NCBI GenBank assembly: GCA_905479835.1
Contig: CAJQNZ010000029.1
Coordinates: forward strand, 1-64,000
Source of the DNA: an uncultured Flavobacteriaceae bacterium
Lineage (GTDB): Bacteria; Bacteroidota; Bacteroidia; Flavobacteriales; Flavobacteriaceae
Reading direction: 5' to 3'
DNA length: 64,000 nucleotides
In this document: piece by piece, positions 1 through 11,000 of the stretch
Layout of the letters: every line of letters starts with the position of its first letter
Position numbering within the stretch: the first letter of the stretch is position 1
Translations under genes and position numbers: made by a program
The notes under the pieces: model-generated
Databases searched by the model: none
What the model saw: only the letters and a program-made list of their open reading frames with translations
Told to the model about the DNA's origin: nothing

Positions 1-102
1 TTCATGCTGATGTAGCTTGTCATATAAGATTTCCCCTATATCTTCTTGATAAATTAGGGCAACATCTTTTGATTTGGGTATCTTAAAAGGCAATACTTTC
101 AT
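1..102 (-). CDS. AraC-family transcriptional regulator, N-terminal fragment (truncated by window edge)
   Basis: Reverse strand reads MKVLPFKIPKSKDVALIYQEDIGEILYDKLHQHE..., typical N-terminus of cupin/AraC regulators divergent from hydroxyproline genes in Bacteroidota; not in the ORF track because it is truncated. Confidence 0.65.
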   Translation of the reverse strand, partial: MKVLPFKIPKSKDVALIYQEDIGEILYDKLHQHE

Positions 103-121
103 TGTGGTGAATGTTAATTAC

Positions 122-147
122 GGCACAAATATATGCTAATATTTGCC
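122..147. promoter_or_regulatory. Imperfect palindrome GGCACAAATATATGCTAATATTTGCC in the araC/dapA-like divergent intergenic region; contains a minus-strand TATATTTG -7-like box
   Basis: Seen directly: arms GGC(a)CAAATAT / ATATTTGCC; location upstream of the regulator. Confidence 0.4.
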
Positions 148-260
148 TAAAAACATATTTTATCGATGAAATGAAGTTAAAAAAGTATTAATAGCTGTTA
201 AAATCTAGTGATTATAAAACTAAAAACTCGTTTAGCTTTGTAAAAAAAATATATATCAGA

Positions 261-1217
261 ATGAATATACAATGGAATGGTGTTATGCCAGCCGTGTTTA
301 CATGGTTGAAAGAGTCAAAATCTGGCTCTCTTGAAATTGACTTTGATGCAACACAAAAACAGGCTGCAGGTATTTTAAAAGTTCAAGGAAAGGGTGGTAG
401 CAGAATGAGTGGACTTGTAGGTTCTGGAACTCTGGGGGAGAATAGTTACCTGAGCACCAAGCAGCGTCTTTCCTTACTTAAATCCCTTTCTGAGGTTGCT
501 AAAGAATACAATGTTCCATTGATTAGCGGAGCAGCAGCAGAAACTAAGGAAGAGCTTGCTAAAATCGTTGAAGGACTCGCAACAGTAGGGGTTGATACGG
601 TCATGGTCATGCCACCAAAAACTAAGGGAGTTCCTTCTGAAAAAGAAATGTATGAGTATTATGCACTTTCTGAAGAAACTGCAAAAGATGTAGGTGTTAC
701 AATTATGCCTTATAACAATCCTGATGCAGCTGGTTATCATGCGCTCTCAACAGAACTTCTTAAAAGACTTTCTGTTCTTCCTAAGGTAACTGCTCTTAAA
801 ATATCGACAATAGACGTTTCAATTATTGAAACCTTGGTGTTAGAAAATAAAGATTTAAAAGTTTTGGCAGGAGTAGATACAGTCACTGTATATGCAGGAC
901 TCGCTGGAGCAAGTGGAGGGATTACAGGTGTAGGTACTATTTTCCCAAAAGCAAGTGTTACTATGCAGGAGTATGTTTTGAATAGAGAATGGGCTAAGGC
1001 AAATAAAATTTCTCAGGCTTTAAATTCTTTATCGTATTTGGATGCTCAGCCACTGCTTATGGAATATCTTAAATTTGCTATGGGAATTCATCATAATGAT
1101 GTTGCTGGAGGGCTTCGTACCTATGGCAAGAAATTAACTCAACAGCAGATTGATGATGTTCGTGCAAGATATATTCTGGCAAAAGAAAGACTTGAAGTTC
1201 TGGACTTAATAGGTTAA
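261..1217 (+). CDS. Dihydrodipicolinate synthase family protein; probable 1-pyrroline-4-hydroxy-2-carboxylate deaminase
   Basis: DapA/NAL fold signatures (GSGTLGENSYLS, MPYNNPDAAGYH, LKIST); gene context with hydroxyproline epimerase and KGSA dehydrogenase. Confidence 0.85.
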   Translation: MNIQWNGVMPAVFTWLKESKSGSLEIDFDATQKQAAGILKVQGKGGSRMSGLVGSGTLGENSYLSTKQRLSLLKSLSEVAKEYNVPLISGAAAETKEELAKIVEGLATVGVDTVMVMPPKTKGVPSEKEMYEYYALSEETAKDVGVTIMPYNNPDAAGYHALSTELLKRLSVLPKVTALKISTIDVSIIETLVLENKDLKVLAGVDTVTVYAGLAGASGGITGVGTIFPKASVTMQEYVLNREWAKANKISQALNSLSYLDAQPLLMEYLKFAMGIHHNDVAGGLRTYGKKLTQQQIDDVRARYILAKERLEVLDLIG

Positions 1218-1289
1218 TCCTTTCAAATATTCAAAAGAACTAGTTTGAAAACCAGTAAATTAAAAAAACATTATAAAAAATAAGCAAGG

Positions 1290-2873
1290 ATGATTACAGG
1301 AAAAAATTACATCGGAAATACATTGTCTGCTAAAGGGCAAAAGACTTATAAAACATTTAACCCTCAATTAAATATAGAAAATGATTCTCTTTTTGTTGAG
1401 GCTACAACTGAAGAAATAGCAAAAGCAGTTTTATTGGCTAAAAATGCGTATAAAGAATTTAGTAAAATTTCTGGAATTAGAAAAGCAGTTTTTTTAAATG
1501 CAATTGCTGATGAAATATTAGTGCTTGATGAAGAATTAATCAAAGTATATTGTTCTGAAACTGGTTTGCCAGAAGGGAGAGCAAGAGGAGAAAGAGGAAG
1601 AACAGTTGGTCAATTACGTACTTTTGCAAAATTGATAGAAGAAGGTTCTTGGGTAGAAGCAACTATAGATACAGCTCAACTAGATAGACAACCAATGGCT
1701 AGACCAGATGTAAGAAAAATGATGATTCCATTAGGTCCAGTTGTTGTATTTGGTGCAAGTAATTTTGCTTTAGCATATTCAACTGCTGGAGGAGATACTG
1801 CAGCTGCATTGGCTTCTGGTTGTCCAGTAATTGTTAAATCTCATCCAATGCATGCTGGAACAGGTGAACTCGTTGCATCTGCAATAAGTAAAGCAGCGAT
1901 AAAAACGGGAATGCCAAATGGTGTTTTTTCAAATTTAAATAGTAGTGGAATTGAAGTAGGAACGAAATTAGTGAGTCATCCTGATGTAAAAGCAGTAGGT
2001 TTTACTGGAAGTATTCGTGGAGGTAGAGCATTATACGATCTTGCTGCTCAAAGAGACGAGCCAATCCCAGTATTTGCAGAAATGGGAAGTATCAATCCAG
2101 TAATTATCTTGCCAAATGCGTTGCAGAATAGAGGAGAAGCATTAGCAAAAACGTATGCAAGTTCTATTACCTTAGGAACAGGTCAATTTTGTACAAATCC
2201 TGGCTTGATATTAGGAATTAAAGGGGAAGAACTCTCTAGTTTTATTACCAATTTATCTAAAGATATTTTAGAAATTCATCCTACATCTATGTTGCATCCT
2301 AATATTCTTGGAGCATTTGAACAAAATAAATCAACGGTTTTATCTCAAGATAAAATTAATGTAACAGCAGCATATTCTGATGAAGTTCAATCTAATTATG
2401 CTAAGCAAGTTGTTGCAACTGTTGATGGATCTACATTTTTAGAAAATACAAAATTGCATCAAGAAGTTTTTGGCCCTTTTTCAATGGTTGTTCAATGTGA
2501 TAATTCGGATGAATTAGAAGAAATTATTTCTAGATTAGAAGGGCAGTTGACAGGAACTGTAATTGGAGATAATGGTGAAGTTTCAAAATATTCAAATATA
2601 GTTTCAGCCTTGCAAGATAGAGTAGGAAGAGTTATTTATAATGGAGTTCCAACAGGAGTTGAAGTATGTCCTTCAATGGTTCATGGAGGTCCATATCCAG
2701 CATCAACTGATAGTAGATTTACAGCAGTTGGAGTGAATTCAATCAAGCGTTGGGTACGACCATTTAGTTATCAAGATTGGCCAAATGATTTGTTACCGAA
2801 TGAATTAAAAAATGAAAATCCATTAGAAATTTTAAGGCAAGTAAACGGGGAATTAACAACCAATAAAATTTAA
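1290..2873 (+). CDS. Aldehyde dehydrogenase, 2,5-dioxovalerate / alpha-ketoglutarate-semialdehyde dehydrogenase type (NADP+)
   Basis: ALDH motifs (GFTGSIRGGRAL, FAEMGSINPV, GTGQFCTNPG); 527 aa; locus context. Confidence 0.88.
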   Translation: MITGKNYIGNTLSAKGQKTYKTFNPQLNIENDSLFVEATTEEIAKAVLLAKNAYKEFSKISGIRKAVFLNAIADEILVLDEELIKVYCSETGLPEGRARGERGRTVGQLRTFAKLIEEGSWVEATIDTAQLDRQPMARPDVRKMMIPLGPVVVFGASNFALAYSTAGGDTAAALASGCPVIVKSHPMHAGTGELVASAISKAAIKTGMPNGVFSNLNSSGIEVGTKLVSHPDVKAVGFTGSIRGGRALYDLAAQRDEPIPVFAEMGSINPVIILPNALQNRGEALAKTYASSITLGTGQFCTNPGLILGIKGEELSSFITNLSKDILEIHPTSMLHPNILGAFEQNKSTVLSQDKINVTAAYSDEVQSNYAKQVVATVDGSTFLENTKLHQEVFGPFSMVVQCDNSDELEEIISRLEGQLTGTVIGDNGEVSKYSNIVSALQDRVGRVIYNGVPTGVEVCPSMVHGGPYPASTDSRFTAVGVNSIKRWVRPFSYQDWPNDLLPNELKNENPLEILRQVNGELTTNKI

Positions 2874-2877
2874 AAAA

Positions 2878-4599
2878 ATGAAATATTTAAAGATTGTATG
2901 CGTGTTATTTGTTTTGTCGGTAGTTAGTTGTCAGAACAAGGATTCTTCATCGACATTAAATACTATTATTACCGAATATCAAGATTATGAATCTTATGAT
3001 AAAGATGAATATCCTTTAGGAATTTATACCAAAGAATATTATAAATCTAATGCTGAATATGCTCAAGAAACCATAGATAAATTAAGTAAAATTAATAAAG
3101 ATGATTTAAGCGAGACAGATAAAATATCTTTGGATTTACTGAGGTTTAATTTAAAAGATCAAATTGCATATTATGAATTTGAACAATATTTAAATCCATT
3201 GCTTTCTGATGCTGGTTTTCATAGCAGTTTAACATACAATGTGAAAGCAATTACAAATTATGAAGATGCTAAAAAGTATTTGAATAAATTAAATGCAATT
3301 CCTGAATATGTAAATCAACATTTTGTAAATCTACGAGAGGGACTCGAAAAAGGAGTTTCTCAGCCTTTGATAATTTTTAAAGGATATGAATCAACGTATG
3401 ATAAAAATATTGTTGAGAATTACGAGAATAGTTATTACTACATGCCATTTAAAAGCCTTCCTGAAGACTTGTCAGATGAGGTAAGAGATTCTATTTTAAA
3501 TGCAGCAAAAACAGCAATTGAAGAAAGTGTTACACCAGAATTTAAGAGAATTAAGCAATTTTTTGAGACTGAATATTTTCCGAAAACTCGAACAACTTTA
3601 GGTGTTTCTGAGACTCCAAACGGAAAAGAGTTTTACCAAGACAGAATCAATTTTTACACAACGAGTACTCAATATTCAGCAGATGATATTCATAAAATCG
3701 GTTTAAGTGAAGTTGCAAGAATTAAAGTAGCAATGGAACAGATTATTAAGGATTTAGAATTCAAAGGATCTTTTGCCGAATTTTTCCAATTTTTAAGAAC
3801 AGATGAACAATTCTATCCAAAAACGGGAGAGGAATTATTAATGATTGCTCGTGATATGGCAAAACGTGCCGATGCACAATTGCCAAGGTTTTTTAAAACA
3901 TTGCCACGCAAACCTTATGGAGTTGCGAAAGTTCCAGATGCAATAGCTCCAAAGTATACAACAGGAAGGTATATTGGTACAGCCAAAGGCAGTAAAGATC
4001 CAGGATATTATTGGGTAAATACGTATAATTTATCAAGTAGAACTTTATACACAATGCCATCTTTAACGGTTCATGAAGCCGTTCCTGGACATCACTTACA
4101 AGGAAGTCTGAATAATGAATTAGGAGATAGTATTCCGCAATTTAGAAAGGATTTGTACTTGTCTGCTTATGGAGAAGGATGGGGATTATATTCTGAATTT
4201 TTGGCTGATGAAATGGGAATGTATACCACACCTTATGAGAAATTTGGTCAGTTGACTTATGAGATGTGGCGCGCTTGTCGTTTAGTCGTTGATACAGGAA
4301 TTCATGCTAAAAATTGGACTCGAGAACAAGTAGTAGAATATATGGCTTCGAATACTGCACTTTCATTACACGAAATAAATACAGAAACAGACCGATATAT
4401 TTCTTGGCCTGGACAAGCATTGTCTTATAAAATTGGTGAACTGAAAATTAGAGAATTGCGTAAAAAAGCAAAAGAGCAATTAGGATCAAAGTTTGATATT
4501 CGAGAATTTCACGAAATTATTTTAGAACAAGGAACCGTGACATTGGCAATTATGGAAAAAAGAGTTGACAATTATATTGAAAAAGTGAAAAATGGGTAA
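2878..4599 (+). CDS. DUF885 family lipoprotein, putative secreted metallopeptidase
   Basis: Lipobox-like VVSCQNK; HEAVPGHHLQ and GEGWGLYSE motifs typical of DUF885. Confidence 0.85.
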   Translation: MKYLKIVCVLFVLSVVSCQNKDSSSTLNTIITEYQDYESYDKDEYPLGIYTKEYYKSNAEYAQETIDKLSKINKDDLSETDKISLDLLRFNLKDQIAYYEFEQYLNPLLSDAGFHSSLTYNVKAITNYEDAKKYLNKLNAIPEYVNQHFVNLREGLEKGVSQPLIIFKGYESTYDKNIVENYENSYYYMPFKSLPEDLSDEVRDSILNAAKTAIEESVTPEFKRIKQFFETEYFPKTRTTLGVSETPNGKEFYQDRINFYTTSTQYSADDIHKIGLSEVARIKVAMEQIIKDLEFKGSFAEFFQFLRTDEQFYPKTGEELLMIARDMAKRADAQLPRFFKTLPRKPYGVAKVPDAIAPKYTTGRYIGTAKGSKDPGYYWVNTYNLSSRTLYTMPSLTVHEAVPGHHLQGSLNNELGDSIPQFRKDLYLSAYGEGWGLYSEFLADEMGMYTTPYEKFGQLTYEMWRACRLVVDTGIHAKNWTREQVVEYMASNTALSLHEINTETDRYISWPGQALSYKIGELKIRELRKKAKEQLGSKFDIREFHEIILEQGTVTLAIMEKRVDNYIEKVKNG

Positions 4600-5602
4600 A
4601 TCAACATTCGTTTGTATTGATGCTCATACTTGTGGAAATCCTGTAAGAGTTATTAAAGAAGGAGGACCAATACTCGTTGGGAAAACCATGAACGAAAAAC
4701 GGCAGCATTTTTTAAAAGAATACGATTGGATTCGAAAAGGATTAATGTTTGAGCCTCGCGGACATGATATGATGAGTGGAAGTATAATCTATCCTCCACA
4801 TAATCCAGAAAATGATTTTGCTATTTTATTTATTGAGACTTCAGGCTGTTTACCAATGTGTGGTCATGGAACAATAGGAACGATTACGATTGCTATAGAA
4901 GAGCGTTTGATAATTCCTAAAGTCCCAGGAAAAATAAGAATGGAGGCTCCTGCAGGATTGGTAGAAATAGAGTATCAGCATACAGGAAATAAAGTTGATT
5001 GGGTAAAGTTAACGAATGTAAAAAGTTATTTGGCTGCTGAAAACCTCTCTGTAGATTGTCCAGAATTAGGAGAAATTACATTTGATGTTTCTTATGGAGG
5101 GAATTATTATGCAATTGTTGATCCGCAAGAAAATTTTTCTGGAGTTCATGATTTTACAGCAAGTCAAATTATTCAATATTCACAAATTGTAAGAGAAAAT
5201 ATCAATCAAAAATATCCTAATTTATTTATTCATCCTGAAAATGATACGATTCGAGATGTTACTCATATGCTTTGGACTGGTAATCCTTTAGATTTAAATT
5301 CGTCCGGAAGAAATGCTGTTTTTTATGGAGATAAAGCGATCGATAGAAGTCCTTGTGGTACAGGAACTTCAGCAAGACTAGCACAATTATATGCCAAAGG
5401 AAAACTTAAAAAGAAAGAAAAATTTATTCATGAGAGTTTTATAGGAAGTAAATTTATTGGTTGTGTTGAAGAAGAAACAACATTAGACGGAAAATTAGCA
5501 ATAATACCAAGTATACAAGGTTGGGCAAAAGTATTCGGATACAATACAATCTCAATTGATAGTGAAGATGACCCTTATGCTTTTGGATTTCAAGTTATTT
5601 AA
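4592..5602 (+). CDS. Proline racemase family protein, probable 4-hydroxyproline 2-epimerase
   Basis: Both catalytic Cys motifs present (PMCGHGT and SPCGTGTSARLAQL); overlaps upstream CDS by 8 bp. Confidence 0.88.
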   Translation: MGKSTFVCIDAHTCGNPVRVIKEGGPILVGKTMNEKRQHFLKEYDWIRKGLMFEPRGHDMMSGSIIYPPHNPENDFAILFIETSGCLPMCGHGTIGTITIAIEERLIIPKVPGKIRMEAPAGLVEIEYQHTGNKVDWVKLTNVKSYLAAENLSVDCPELGEITFDVSYGGNYYAIVDPQENFSGVHDFTASQIIQYSQIVRENINQKYPNLFIHPENDTIRDVTHMLWTGNPLDLNSSGRNAVFYGDKAIDRSPCGTGTSARLAQLYAKGKLKKKEKFIHESFIGSKFIGCVEEETTLDGKLAIIPSIQGWAKVFGYNTISIDSEDDPYAFGFQVI

Positions 5603-6850
5603 ATGAGTAAAAACGTAGTTATTATTGGCGGTGGAATTATAGGATTGTGTTCTGCATACTATCTTCAAAAAGAAGGTCATCAAGTAACGATTATAGATAA
5701 GTCAAACTTTTCTAGCGGAGCATCTTATGTAAATGCTGGTTATATTACTCCGAGCCATATTATTCCTTTAGCTGCTCCTGGAATGATTACTAAAGGATTG
5801 AAATGGATGTTTAATTCTTCAAGCCCTTTTTATGTAAAACCTCGTTTAGATATAGACTTTTTAAAATGGAGTTTGGCTTTTAAAAAATCTTCAACTGCTG
5901 CTAAAGTTGAAAAAGTAATTCCTGTAATTAAAGATATTAATTTATTCAGTCGTGATTTATACGAAGCATTAAAAGCGTCAAATGAAATTAATTTTCATTA
6001 TGAGCGTAAAGGTTTGTTAATGTGTTACAAATCTGATAAGGTTGGAGAGGAAGAATGGAAGATTGGACAACGTGGAATAAAAGAAGGTTTATGTGTTAAA
6101 CACTTGACCAAAAAAGAGGTTGATGTATTGGATCCTAAAGCAAATTTAAATATAAAAGGTGCCGTTTATTTTGATTCTGATGCACATATGACACCAGATA
6201 ATTTCATGTCAGAAATGAGTACTTATTTAAAAGATAATGGTGTCATTTTTTTTTCAAATGAAGAAGTTGTTGATGTTGAAATTTCAAATAATTCTATTGC
6301 CAAAGTTAAAACCAATAAACAAGATTTTATTGTAGATGAAGTTGTGCTTTCCGCAGGAAGTTGGAGTCCGTTATTGACTAAAAAATTGGATATAAAAATT
6401 CCAATACAAGCAGGAAAAGGTTATCGAATAGACGTGGAACGAGAAACCAATATTACCATTCCAGCAATACTATGTGAAGCAAAAGTAGCTGTAACACCTA
6501 TGAATGGTTTTACGCGATTTGCAGGTACGATGGAGATAGCAGGAATAAATCATAGAATTAATCCAGTGAGAGTAAATGCAATTGCAAATGCTGCAAGTCA
6601 ATATTATGATAATTTAGAAATTAAAGGAAAGGAAAAAAAATCTGCTGCTTGTGGATTAAGACCTTGTTCTCCAGACGGATTACCATATATAGGAAAATCA
6701 TTGAAATGTAACAACTTGACTATCGCTACAGGTCATGCAATGATGGGATGGAGTTTGGGGCCTGCAACAGGAAAACTGGTTTCTGAAATTATTTCTGCAA
6801 AGAAAAGTTCATTGGATCTGGAGGCTTTTCATCCAGATAGAAAATTTTGA
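5603..6850 (+). CDS. FAD-dependent D-amino-acid dehydrogenase (DadA-like), probable cis-4-hydroxy-D-proline oxidase/dehydrogenase
   Basis: N-terminal GGGIIGLCSAYYLQKEGHQVTIID Rossmann motif; C-terminal GLRPCSPDGLPYIG...GHAMMGWSLGPATG typical of DAO family; starts directly after the epimerase stop. Confidence 0.85.
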   Translation: MSKNVVIIGGGIIGLCSAYYLQKEGHQVTIIDKSNFSSGASYVNAGYITPSHIIPLAAPGMITKGLKWMFNSSSPFYVKPRLDIDFLKWSLAFKKSSTAAKVEKVIPVIKDINLFSRDLYEALKASNEINFHYERKGLLMCYKSDKVGEEEWKIGQRGIKEGLCVKHLTKKEVDVLDPKANLNIKGAVYFDSDAHMTPDNFMSEMSTYLKDNGVIFFSNEEVVDVEISNNSIAKVKTNKQDFIVDEVVLSAGSWSPLLTKKLDIKIPIQAGKGYRIDVERETNITIPAILCEAKVAVTPMNGFTRFAGTMEIAGINHRINPVRVNAIANAASQYYDNLEIKGKEKKSAACGLRPCSPDGLPYIGKSLKCNNLTIATGHAMMGWSLGPATGKLVSEIISAKKSSLDLEAFHPDRKF

Positions 6851-6866
6851 TAAAATAGAAAAAGAT

Positions 6867-8081
6867 ATGATAGGTATAGGAGGTTCAACGGTAAAAGCAG
6901 AATTAGATAAAATTAAACCAAATGCGCATTTGGTAAAACCAATTCAAAAAGAAGAATTTCAAAAACGAATTGAAAAGGCTTGTAAACTGATGCAAAAGCA
7001 AGGAGTACAGTCTGTTTATCTTCATTCAGGAACTAGTTTGTATTATTTTACAGGCACACATTGGAATTCTAGTGAACGAATGGTTGGCGCTTTATTATTT
7101 CCAAATGGAGAATTGCATTATATCGCTCCTGAATTTGAAAAAGGAACAGTTTTAGACTTTATGGTTATAAAAGGAGAGATTCATTGTTGGGAAGAACATG
7201 AAAGTCCTTATAAATTGTTTGTTAAAATATTATCTGACAATAATGTTCTAAACGGAACTGTTTTAATCGATGAAACTACACCATTTTTTGTGTCTGATGG
7301 AATAGCAAACGTATCTTCTTTATATACATTGGAAAACGCAAAATCTATTATAACTGGATGTAGAATTATAAAGTCAGATGCAGAAATTGCAATCATGCAG
7401 CATGCGATGAATATCACATTGGAAGTTCAGAAAGCAGCAGCAAGAATTTTAAGAGTAGGTATTACTTCCAAAGAGGTTACAGATTTTATTGATCAAGCAC
7501 ATATTAAATATGGTATTCCTTCTGGCTCTTATTTTTGTATTGTTTTATTTGGAGTAGACTCTTCATTTCCGCATGGTGTTAAAACTCCAAAAAATTTGGA
7601 AATGAACGACATGGTACTTATTGATACAGGATGTGTATTGCATGATTATATTTCGGATATAACACGTACTTATGTTTTTGGGGAAGCAAATGAATTGCAG
7701 AGACATATTTGGAATGTAGAAAAGGAAACGCAACAAGCGGCTTTTGATGCTTCACAATTAGGAAAAAGTTGTAGTTCTGTTGATGATGCTTCTCGTGTAG
7801 TTTTAGAATCACACAATCTTGGACCTGATTATAAACTTCCAGGATTACCGCATCGAACAGGTCATGGAATAGGTTTAAATATACATGAGTATCCTTATAT
7901 TGTTAGAGGTAATGAAACGGTATTGGAATCAGGAATGTGTTTTAGTAACGAGCCTATGATATGTGTTCCAAATGAATTTGGAATTCGTCTTGAAGATCAT
8001 ATTTATATGACTCAAAAAGGTCCGAAATGGTTTACTGAACCTTCCTATTCTATTGACAATCCTTTTGGAATATCAATATAA
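6867..8081 (+). CDS. M24 family metallopeptidase (Xaa-Pro peptidase / prolidase-like)
   Basis: DTGC..DYISDITRTYVFG, GLPHRTGHGIGLNIHEYP, SNEPMICVPNEFGIRLEDHIYMT. Confidence 0.88.
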   Translation: MIGIGGSTVKAELDKIKPNAHLVKPIQKEEFQKRIEKACKLMQKQGVQSVYLHSGTSLYYFTGTHWNSSERMVGALLFPNGELHYIAPEFEKGTVLDFMVIKGEIHCWEEHESPYKLFVKILSDNNVLNGTVLIDETTPFFVSDGIANVSSLYTLENAKSIITGCRIIKSDAEIAIMQHAMNITLEVQKAAARILRVGITSKEVTDFIDQAHIKYGIPSGSYFCIVLFGVDSSFPHGVKTPKNLEMNDMVLIDTGCVLHDYISDITRTYVFGEANELQRHIWNVEKETQQAAFDASQLGKSCSSVDDASRVVLESHNLGPDYKLPGLPHRTGHGIGLNIHEYPYIVRGNETVLESGMCFSNEPMICVPNEFGIRLEDHIYMTQKGPKWFTEPSYSIDNPFGISI

Positions 8082-11000
8082 ATTCATGAAGTCTTCGGCA
8101 AATATTTTTTTCAAATAGAATATCAATTCTTTCGCGTTTTCTTTAGTAAATACCATTGGCGGTTTAATCTTCAATACATTATGATCTGGTCCATCTGTAC
8201 TCATTAATACACCGTGATCTTTCATTCTATTTGCTAAATAATCAGTTTGTTCAGCAAGAGGATTCATTTTTAAATCAACCAGTTCTATTCCAAGGAATAA
8301 ACCTTGCCCTCGAACATCGCCAATGATTGGGAATTCTTTTGAAATATTTTTAAGTTCAGTCTTTAAATAATTTCCAACATTCAAGGCGTTTTCTTGAAGT
8401 TTCTCTCGTTTTACAGTTCGTAAAACTTCTGTTCCGATAGCACATGAAACAGGATTTCCTCCAAATGTGTTAAAGTATTCCATTCCATTGGCAAATTTAT
8501 TAGCCACTTCTTGAGTGCAAGCAACTGCAGCCAATGGATGTCCATTTCCTAATGGTTTTCCGATGGTAACTATATCAGGAATGACGTCGTGTAATTGAAA
8601 TCCCCAAAAAGTGTTTCCCATACGCCCACAACCAGTCTGTACTTCATCAGAAATACACAATCCTCCAGTATTTCTGACAAGTTGATAGGCTTTTGATAGA
8701 AAGCCATTTGGCAATTCAATTTGTCCGCCACAAGAAATAATTGGCTCTATAATGAATGCCCCAACTTTGCGTTTTTTAGAAAGAATCATATCTATTTTTT
8801 TTTGAACTTCTTCGGCATATTTTTCTGCAGTATTCTTGCCTCTATATTTGCCTCGATAAGAATCTGGAAGTGGAAATATATGTGTATGCTCTGGAGCGCC
8901 TTTTCCACCTTTTCTATCAAATTTATAGGAACTTATATCAACACATAGATTCGTGTTTCCATGATAGCCGAATTCAGAAGCAATAATATCTTGAGAGTCT
9001 GTTGCTTCCTTTACCATTCTGATTGCAAGTTCATTGGCTTCACTTCCTGAATTTACAAAATGTAAAACGCTCAATTCAGGAGGTAAGGTTTCAATTAATT
9101 CTTTCGCCAATTCGTTGATGTTTTCATGTAAATATCTAGAGTTGGTATTGATGAGTGCCATCTGTTCTTGGCCTACTTTAACAACATTATAATTTTCATG
9201 ACCTACATGTGCTACATTGTTTACAGTATCCAAATATTTTGTTCCATACTGATCCATTAAATATTGACCAGCACCTCGAACCATCTTAATAGGAGTTTTA
9301 TATTGTAAACTTAAACTTTTTCCAAGATGTTGTTTTCTATAATTAATTACATCTTCATTTTGGATAGACATTGTATTTTCAAGTGATTCAGATTTAAATA
9401 ACAAATTAGGATTTGGGCAAATACTTTTCCACACATTTACTTGTCTGTAATAGGTAACTCCAGGAAAATCTTTTGTGTACTCTAATAAAGATAATAGAAC
9501 TTGAAAATGTAAATGAGGCGCCCAATTTCCGTTTTCTGGATAATTTCCTAAATCACCTATTTTCTCACCTTTTTTAATTAAGGCTCCAACATTGTGTTTG
9601 GTTGCTGAGGCAACTGATAAGTGACCATAAAGCGTGTAAAAGTGAAAAGAGTCCAATTGATGTTTTAACACAATCAATCCTCCATATTCCTTATCTCCAG
9701 CATCATTAACAGCAATAACAACCTCACCATCAATAATTGAATGCACAAGTGTGTTTTCTGGCAACCAATAATCAATTCCTAAGTGAATAGTTCTACTTTC
9801 TCTTCCTGAATTACCTATTTTATCATATTCAGTTGATGTGTAAATAGGACGAGGTTCTAGATATCCACCAGCAATAATTGAGTCAGGGACTTCTTTTTGA
9901 AGTTGATTGATTTTAAATTGAAATAATTCTAAATTGTTAAACTCTTTTTCGTGTCCAATCCATTTACTAGAAACACTTAGGTCAATAAGATGTGATTTGT
10001 CTTTATGTATTGAAGGAAATAATTCAGATAAATCAAAATTATTTTTTGAAGTCCACACTTTGAATTTAGACTGATTAGGATGTGCTGTAAAACCACAAAT
10101 TTCTCTAAAACTATAATGTGCAAATTCATTACTTACAGAATGCCATTTTTCAAGAACTTTCCAAGCAGGTTTTTCACTGATCCAAAGGTATTCATTGTCA
10201 GGTTCTTCAATTTTACTCATTGCTGCTTTTGTAACTATAATAACCAATCGCATTGCAATTGTATTGTATAAATGCTCCAATTCTATTTCTTCTAATGGAA
10301 AAACAGAATGATATCCTTTTATCAGTGCTAGCGATGCATTCAAAGGATCATTATGTCCCATAGTTCCATAAGCGCATAAAATGGCTAGGTCATTAATTGT
10401 TTGGGTATAAATAGCATCACCATAATCGATTGCTGCTTTTGCTCTGGGTTGAAGTATGTCATCAGTAACGATAATATTATTGTCATTAGGGTCATTGTGA
10501 ACAACACTTTTTCGAAGGTTTGAATAAGATGTTTGTGTAGATTCAAATTTATTTTGATGATAGATTAGAATTTCTTTTTTATCAGATGGAAATAAATGAA
10601 GTTGCTTTTTGGTCCATAAAGATTGTGCAATATCCCATTCAAATGTATAATGTGCTTCTGGATGTTTATAATTATGAAGTGTCTTTGTAAGACTACCACA
10701 TTGCTTACCGAGACTGAACCTAAAATCTTCCAATTGTGGATTTACAGAACTCCAAATTCTACCAGAAACCCATGTCAGTAAACGAACCAATCGTTTCTTC
10801 CCGAATTCATCTGTTATTTCTGAAATCGAGTGATTGTGTTTATCTGTAATTACTTTTGGAGCGATAAGATTTTCATCATTTTCTTCAATATATTGTAATA
10901 ATTCTTGTTGAAATTTAAGATGTTTTTCGTTCTCATCAGGACGAGAAATTTTTAGGATAAAACCTTCTTTATTTTTAATTTTTATTCTGAAATTAAAATC

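Noticed and set aside
474-740. Antisense ORF 88 aa on minus strand inside the DapA-family gene (and similar antisense ORFs, e.g. 7208..7417, 7618..7812, 8721..8948, 10080..10271, 25472..25699, 30466..30756, 32558..32902, 54889..55326)
   Set aside because: Lie fully inside well-supported genes on the opposite strand, low-quality Cys/Phe/Ser/Ile-rich compositions, no recognisable domain
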